Of a stretch of DNA of 64,000 nucleotides, positions 58,380-64,000 are shown one piece after another. Each line of letters opens with the position of its first letter. The stretch's first letter is position 1. A model generated the notes under the pieces. It was not told where the DNA came from. It did no database searches and was given only the letters and a program-made list of their open reading frames with translations. The DNA is from Whitmania pigra. Lineage: Eukaryota > Annelida > Clitellata > Hirudinida > Haemopidae. The position numbers were made by a program, and so were the translations under genes. The stretch covers positions 62,001-126,000 of the forward strand of contig JAJTWR010000042.1 of assembly GCA_021613335.1 (NCBI GenBank), read 5' to 3'.

Positions 58380-61014
58380 CTGAACTTTCAGCCCGCTACA
58401 TCTAGTAAAGTTCCTGTGGAAATTGTGATACACTCCTCCCGTTCCATGTCTTCCTAGATCACCTGTTGTAACAATCGTTTCAAGCACTTGCTATTGTATA
58501 AGTAAAAAATGTTGACAAAATACCCAGTAGTAGACATGTCCACATTGGTGCAAGTGGAACAAATATTTTCCGAAATGTCCTCACAAACTCCGGATAATAG
58601 AACCTATTCGGAACTGTTCCACTGCTACTTATGACTGCATTGTCCATCACTTTAATGAGTCTTTTTTCAAACGGTATAAAATGTCTGTTATGTTAAAACC
58701 AACTATTGAGATTAACGAAAAATGACATTGTCAGTCACCGCCACAAATTCGTACCCTATCTTTAAGCTCAGTCTCTAATTCTATTGGATCTGAGAACTGC
58801 TCAGAATCGTCTATAGCCTCATTTTCGAACCTAATTAAAAAAAAATTAAAAACAAACCATAGTTAAAATTGAAGTAACATTGCCGAAAAGTTGAATGCCT
58901 ACCTCGATTCCAGTAAGGACCAAGATTGTGACAGGAACGGACTACAAAAGACTTTTTGAATAATTCCCAAAATGATTTCGAGATCCTTCAGAGTAGATAT
59001 TTTTGCACTAGTCCAAAGATGTGCATCCCTACCTTAAAGTCCTCTTTGATCAACCTGAGATTAAAAACAGGTCAGTAAAATTTAATATTAACAAGTTAAT
59101 AGCACAATCCAATGTACCTACAATTTCCTGCACCACTGCTTTGCATTTTTCATTACGTGGCTTAAGCACCGGTGCAGAATCGGCAGACTAAGGTCTGAAT
59201 CCGTTGCAGAATTTGTGAAAATTCTGAAATATCCTCCCAAAACTGTTGATGAAAAAGTAATTTAGCATATATTGCATTTGGTCATTTGTATGGGAACGCC
59301 AAAGTCCTTACTTGGCGTTACTTCCATATAACCCAGAATTAATAGCAATGTTTTTAAAAGGACCACAGATCCATCCATTATCACCATAACCGGTTTTAAT
59401 TTATCTGATCCAAAATAACGGCTTAGATCGGACTTTAGGTCAGCGAAGACCTTTGTCAAGGAAGTAATAGACTGATCTTCGGTCACGACTGTCACGACGG
59501 GGAGAGGCGTTTGGCCCTGTTCTCGTATTTCTGACTACAATCTACAATGTTTGCGTTAGCGTAAGAGATGTATTGTAATCTATATCAATAAAACTTCTAC
59601 CTCGTAAACATAAAATTGTTTATTTCTGCTCCTCAAGACGCCACCAGTAGCATCGAAATATATAATATCCTCGCTACACCTTCTCTTGAGGATCGATAAG
59701 CTTGCTAAAGTCCACATTGCAGCTGTTAAGCGACGACAAAGTACACTACCCCTTAAGGCGTTCATGTCTTTAGGGTCATCCTCAATTAATATGAGGAGAG
59801 CTTCCACTTCGTTCTGATGAGCCCGTTCTTCCTTCTTGGCTTCAAACCTCATTTGGTCCAAAGCCTGTTATGTGATTTAAAAAAATTTATTTCTCAATGG
59901 CACAACCATAACTCAGTAAGGCATAGACTTACCCTAGACGTTGGAACGCCATCTCTGTTGCCCAGTTTCTTTGCGTCTATTGGCAAGGCGCCAATATTCA
60001 TAACTGAATGTCTCAATGATGATATGTTTTCTACCTGCTTCACGAATTGTTTCCTCAATTTCTTTCCTCGGATAGGTCTTCTACAAACTTGACCCTCAAT
60101 ATGTTCGCATACGTCTGAGGTAAATGTTGCAATGCCCTCGAAAGGTTTGTCCTTCTTTATGTAAAAATGGAACTTCACAGGACACCCTTGAATGTAGGAT
60201 TATGATGTCAGTTTGGATTCAATCTTCAAATATACATGTAAATGTGAATCAATGTTTTCTATAACAGCAAATATTTAAATGAGCATGAACCCCGGGCTGA
60301 AAACATCAAACCCACTCTTTTTGACCCTACTCTTAAAACTTCATGTTTTTGGAAAACAAATGACCAAATGGATTCGAAACCTTGAGAAGACCAGAAACAA
60401 CGTTTGTCCAGCTCAAGTCTTTCAGCCTGCGCCCGTGTTGGCTTTTAAGATTTGTAAGCCATTCCTTTTTAGGTACTTGAATTGGCGGAGGGTTTGTTAA
60501 GATATTCTGAACCAGTACCCTAGGTTTATCGTAGGCATCCTATAAGCAATTGTGTAATGTAAGATTTAATGATAATACTAGCACTATTAATACCAATAAC
60601 AAAAATGCTATATGTTATAATATTATGACATAAATAATTTAATTTATGAAATAACAGGCCATATATTACTCTGGTCTCGTCCCATAATTTCTGAAGATCG
60701 GAAAAATCACACTCTGAAATACCATCATTTGCACAGGACCCTTCTGGAGACCCCGTCAGCTGAAATAAATAAATTGCTGAAATTACTCACTTCCAAACTG
60801 ATATTAAGTCATTATTACTGTTTCATCGATGTCAGTGCCATTCTCCTCGATATCTTCAATGTGCGGACCCTCAGGTATTGCGGTTAACTAGTTTTGAAAC
60901 TTTACTTGTCATTTCTTATAGTATGCAAAATCATAATAAAAATCTTACATTGGCAACACTTTCATCAATCACACCGTTTGCGTCACCTGTATCTTTACTG
61001 ATTTCCACGGACAT
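58380..61014 (-). CDS. Multi-exon Mutator-like (MULE-type) transposase gene
   Basis: Exons in order: 61014-60949, 60887-60819, 60759-60670, 60539-about 60385, 60186-59933, 59864-59601, 59516-59312, 59242-59122, 59054-59033, 58985-58903, 58830-58755, about 58700-58524, 58462-58380. It starts MSVEISKDTGDANGVIDESV. Exon 6 has IIYFDATGGVLRS and exon 7 KPVMVIMDGSVVLLKTLLL, the likely first and second catalytic aspartates; exon 8 has ILHRCLSHVMKNAKQW. Splice sites are mostly strong (GTAAGT, GTAAGG). Phases agree except at exons 4-5 and 11-12, whose ends are uncertain. No stop disrupts the exons, unlike nearby transposons. The Mutator assignment is from motif pattern only. A 203-bp tandem array lies immediately upstream. 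Confidence 0.6.
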
Positions 61015-61022
61015 CTTTTCTT

Positions 61023-62090
61023 GTCTAGATAATGACTCGGATCTCTTAAATTATTCACAATTTAGAACTTTTAAAAACACAAAAATACTGCTGAATGTTT
61101 CTAGATTAATTATATGGCTTTTGTTTTAAATTTGATGAGTTCAGTTTGGAGATCAAGCTCTGAGAAGTTCAACCGGCTAGCTATTTTTAAACAATGGCTT
61201 TTTTCACCGTGCTAGCGGAAGTTGTGTCTAGATAATGACTCGGATCTATTAAATTATTCACAATTTAGAACTTTTAAAAACACAAAAATACTGCTGAATG
61301 TTTCTAGATTAATTATATGGCTTTTGTTTTAAATTTGATGAGTTCAGTTTGGAGATCAAGCTCTGAGAAGTTCAACCGGCTAGCTATTTTTAAACAATGG
61401 CTTTTTTCACCGTGCTAGCGGAAGTTGTGTCTAGATAATGACTCGGATCTATTAAATTATTCACAATTTAGAACTTTTAAAAACACAAAAATACTGCTGA
61501 ATGTTTCTAGATTAATTATATGGCTTTTGTTTTAAATTTGATGAGTTCAGTTTGGAGATCAAGCTCTGAGAAGTTCAACCGGCTAGCTATTTTTAAACAA
61601 TGGCTTTTTTCACCGTGCTAGCGGAAGTTGTGTGTCTAGATAATGACTCGGATCTATTAAATTATTCACAATTTAGAACTTTTAAAAACACAAAAATACT
61701 GCTGAATGTTTCTAGATTAATTATATGGCTTTTGTTTTAAATTTGATGAGTTCAGTTTGGAGATCAAGCTCGGAGAAGTTCAACCGGCTAGCTATTTTTA
61801 AACAATGGCTTTTTTCACCGTGCTAGCGGAAGTTGTGTCTAGATAATGACTCGGATCTATTAAATTATTCACAATTTAGAACTTTTAAAAACACAAAAAT
61901 ACTGCTGAATGTTTCTAGATTAATTATATGGCTTTTGTTTTAAATTTGATGAGTTCAGTTTGGAGATCAAGCTCTGAGAAGTTCAACCGGCTAGCTATTT
62001 TTAAACAATGGCTTTTTTCACCGTGCTAGCGGAAGTTGTGTCTAGATAATGACTCGGATCTATTAAATTATTCACAATTTAAGAACTTTT
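61023..62090. repeat. 203-bp tandem array, 5.2 copies
   Basis: Unit starts GTCTAGATAATGACTCGGAT recur at 61023, 61226, 61429, 61634, 61837 and 62040, so periods are 203, 203, 205 (an extra TG), 203 and 203. Units are almost identical; differences seen are C/A at the base after CGGATCT (first unit), one TG insertion and a T-to-G at about 61772. The sixth unit breaks off after about 50 bases (ACAATTTAAGAACTTTT). The array ends nine bases before the ATG of the MULE-type gene. Confidence 0.97.
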
Positions 62091-62680
62091 GTATCTTATT
62101 TATTATCTATTATTTCTTAATATTATTTATATTAATATTGATATTATTTTAATGTACAGCTTTAATTACTATGACTTAGTTAAGTTTCACTAGGTAATAC
62201 TGTTATATTTGTAAGTTGATTTTGAAAGCAGACAACTCGAAACCAAACAAGGCAGAATAAATTTTAATATAATGAAAAAGAAATGCACTTGAAGCAACTA
62301 GAAATCTTCCCTCGAATTCCGTACAACAATCTCAACAAACTAAAACAAAGTTCACATCTCAAATAGTCCGTAAAGCGCGGATACATTCACATCTTGTTGT
62401 ATCTTGTTGTGAATCAATAAATAAATAAATGCAAAATACTCTAAAGATTAGTCAAGAAGTTGAATATATTTATAAAATGGTTCCATTGAGAAAACAGATT
62501 TTTGAAAATTACTATAAACCTAAAATCTAAATTCTACTTGATATTGATAAATATACAATCTACTAAAAGTGTTTCAAAAGCTTTATTTTAAACTTTTATT
62601 TATCACAATAAAAGTGAATTCAGTGTCTGTGGGGAAAATTAATATATTATTAAAGATTTTTTAACGACCAAAATTCACAG
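62091..62680. other. AT-rich spacer
   Basis: Between the tandem array and the lectin gene. There is a short direct repeat CTTGTTGTATCTTGTTGT near 62393-62410. On the minus strand AATAAA-type hexamers (for example TTTATT at about 62586-62600 on plus) could serve the lectin gene. Confidence 0.4.
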
Positions 62681-64000
62681 TCAAAAATCACCAAAAACCT
62701 GAAATTCACAGAGACTCAAATAACCACCATTTTGCGGATCAACGGCCATTTGATGGACAATAACGTATCTGGCAGAGGGAGTGCCTACCTTGCAATAAAC
62801 TTCAAACCAATCACCATTGGGAAGAGGTCCCAGGTAGATGCCACATATGGGGTAGTTGATGGGTGTTCTGGTGGGTGTCTTAATCAACCAGGAATCATTC
62901 GTTGTTCCAATCGTCAGATTTTTGTATCTAATTCCTTAGTTGAATAAATTATTATTTTTTATTAATGTTATTGTTTATTTACGTTTGTTGTTTTTAACTT
63001 TTAATGATTGATTTAATATTTAAAAATTCAACAGATTAAAGGACAAAATATTCATATAGAATGGTCTTTGACCAGTATGTAAGTAAATAAGTAATTCAGC
63101 TCATTTTGGTCGTTTAATATAATTTACTTGAACGAGCATTCTCGATGGTTGTGCATAAAACGCATGCCTTAAGTGAATTGCCCAGCATTTTGATCCTGAT
63201 TTAAAAACAATTATTTAATTAGCTGCAAAACTCACTATCTAACTTGTATGCCATCCTGGCTAAGACGCGCACGTAGACGATGTTGACAGTGTACACCAAA
63301 TCCACCATGAACCAGTTATTTCCAGAATCATCTTCATTAGTATGAGTGCAAACACCTGCAGTTGCGTCTGTTAGTAACAGGCCATCAACGGCCAACCAAG
63401 AATAACGGACGTTTGTTCCCACAATGTACGTTGAACTTTGGCAAGTTTGGCGCTTTTCAGCCAAGTTTTCAGCTGTTTCAAATTCAGTTAATTACTTTTG
63501 AAAATTATGGTTTTGTGGCATTATATTTTAAAACAAATGATTGATTAGATGAAGCTCATATGCATTTTTGTAATACAATAATTTTCTAAGGTTTTTATTT
63601 TATTAGGAACGGCTTCAAAGCCTTTAAAATCCGTATGAATAATGATTATACTCTAATTAAAAAATATAATTATTGAAGTAGAAATTTTCTTACTTTTTAA
63701 ATAACAAATTTTTGGATAAGACTGCGGGATTTTAAAAAGTGTTTTTAGTCATATAAGCACGAAATACTTAAAATGTATACAACTTTTATAATAGACAAAA
63801 GTGAAAAATGTCAACTGAATGAATACCTGGTAATGAGTGCAAAGATTGCTTCCCTTAATTATGAAAGGTAAAAAATCAAATAATTGGCATAAACTTGTGG
63901 TTCTACAGTAGTTGAAACTGACGCAAGATGCTCGTCTGCTGCAATGAAAAGCGCAACTCTTGTAGTTAGCGATGACTTTTTCACTGTCAAATGGAATTGC
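62681..64000 (-). CDS. Secreted PAN plus FTP (fucolectin-type) lectin, 3' part
   Basis: Three coding exons seen: 64000(edge)-63827 (PAN/apple-like, KSCAFHCSRRASCVSFNYC then TTSLCQLF), 63472-63236 (ENLAEKRQTCQSSTYIVG, AVDGLLLTD, GVCTHTNEDDSGNNWFMVDL) and 62934-62681 (IRYKNLTIGTTNDSW, YVIVHQMAVD, YLSLCEFQVFGDF then TGA). The last two form one fucolectin/tachylectin-4/pentraxin (FTP) F5/8-type domain, which binds fucose-type sugars in known members. Donor GTGAGT at 63235 and acceptor AACTAAG at 62935 give a perfect phase join. The PAN exon ends phase 0 while the FTP exon needs phase 1, so one short exon between them is missing from my model. The 5' end lies outside the window. Confidence 0.78.

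Noticed and set aside
61023..62090. CRISPR-like array
   Set aside because: Units are tandem 203-bp repeats without unique spacers, and the genome is eukaryotic.

Overview
This window is AT-rich, repeat-laden nuclear DNA from an animal, probably an invertebrate. Genes are split into many short exons, introns carry GT-AG and, in two places, U12-type AT-AC signals, and the families seen (ADAM metalloproteases, a PAN plus fucolectin-type lectin) are metazoan. The phylum cannot be fixed from sequence alone. Almost none of the long open frames is a host gene. Host genes had to be rebuilt exon by exon from splice signals, codon phase and protein family motifs.

The core of the window is a tandem pair of ADAM10/ADAM17-type (kuzbanian/TACE subfamily) membrane metalloprotease genes on the + strand. 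Copy B (19850-46573) can be modelled completely: 24 exons, all phases compatible, 723 codons plus stop. It encodes signal peptide, prodomain, RTKR furin-type site, HEIGH...H zinc site, disintegrin and membrane-proximal domains, one transmembrane helix and a short tail. Copy A (3771-16776) matches exons 5-24 with identical exon lengths. I find no counterparts of exons 1-4 in the window, and homology to B begins abruptly inside intron 4 and stops just after the stop codon. Both copies share a 6-nt micro-exon inside the catalytic zinc motif and a U12-type AT-AC intron in the disintegrin domain.

After about 46.6 kb come smaller loci: an unrecognised exon at 51997-52298 (+), a small secreted-protein gene at 52522-52893 (-) with a TATA box and 5' UTR intron, and a 60-residue single-pass membrane protein at 54767-54949 (+). 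A multi-exon Mutator-like (MULE) transposase-type gene runs from 61014 to about 58380 (-), with a 203-bp tandem array abutting its start codon. The right edge holds the 3' part of a secreted PAN/FTP-lectin gene (-, 62681 to the window edge).

Most remaining DNA is transposable elements, often nested: Tigger/pogo elements (961-2394, 29096-31817, 41588-45860, 47534-51505), hAT elements with clean 8-bp target duplications (35965-37260, 37915-39232, 48945-50332; a decayed one at 17733-19429), an R2-like endonuclease LINE (34211-39357, with relics at 590-3190 and 20330-21560), Jockey/CR1/I-type LINE fragments including a long open RT frame (43884-45835), a Gypsy-type integrase relic (56520-58370), a tRNA-type SINE (50613-50734) and several MITEs. 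The two ADAM copies act as each other's empty-site control for some insertions in copy B. There is no bacterial-type operon or CRISPR array here.
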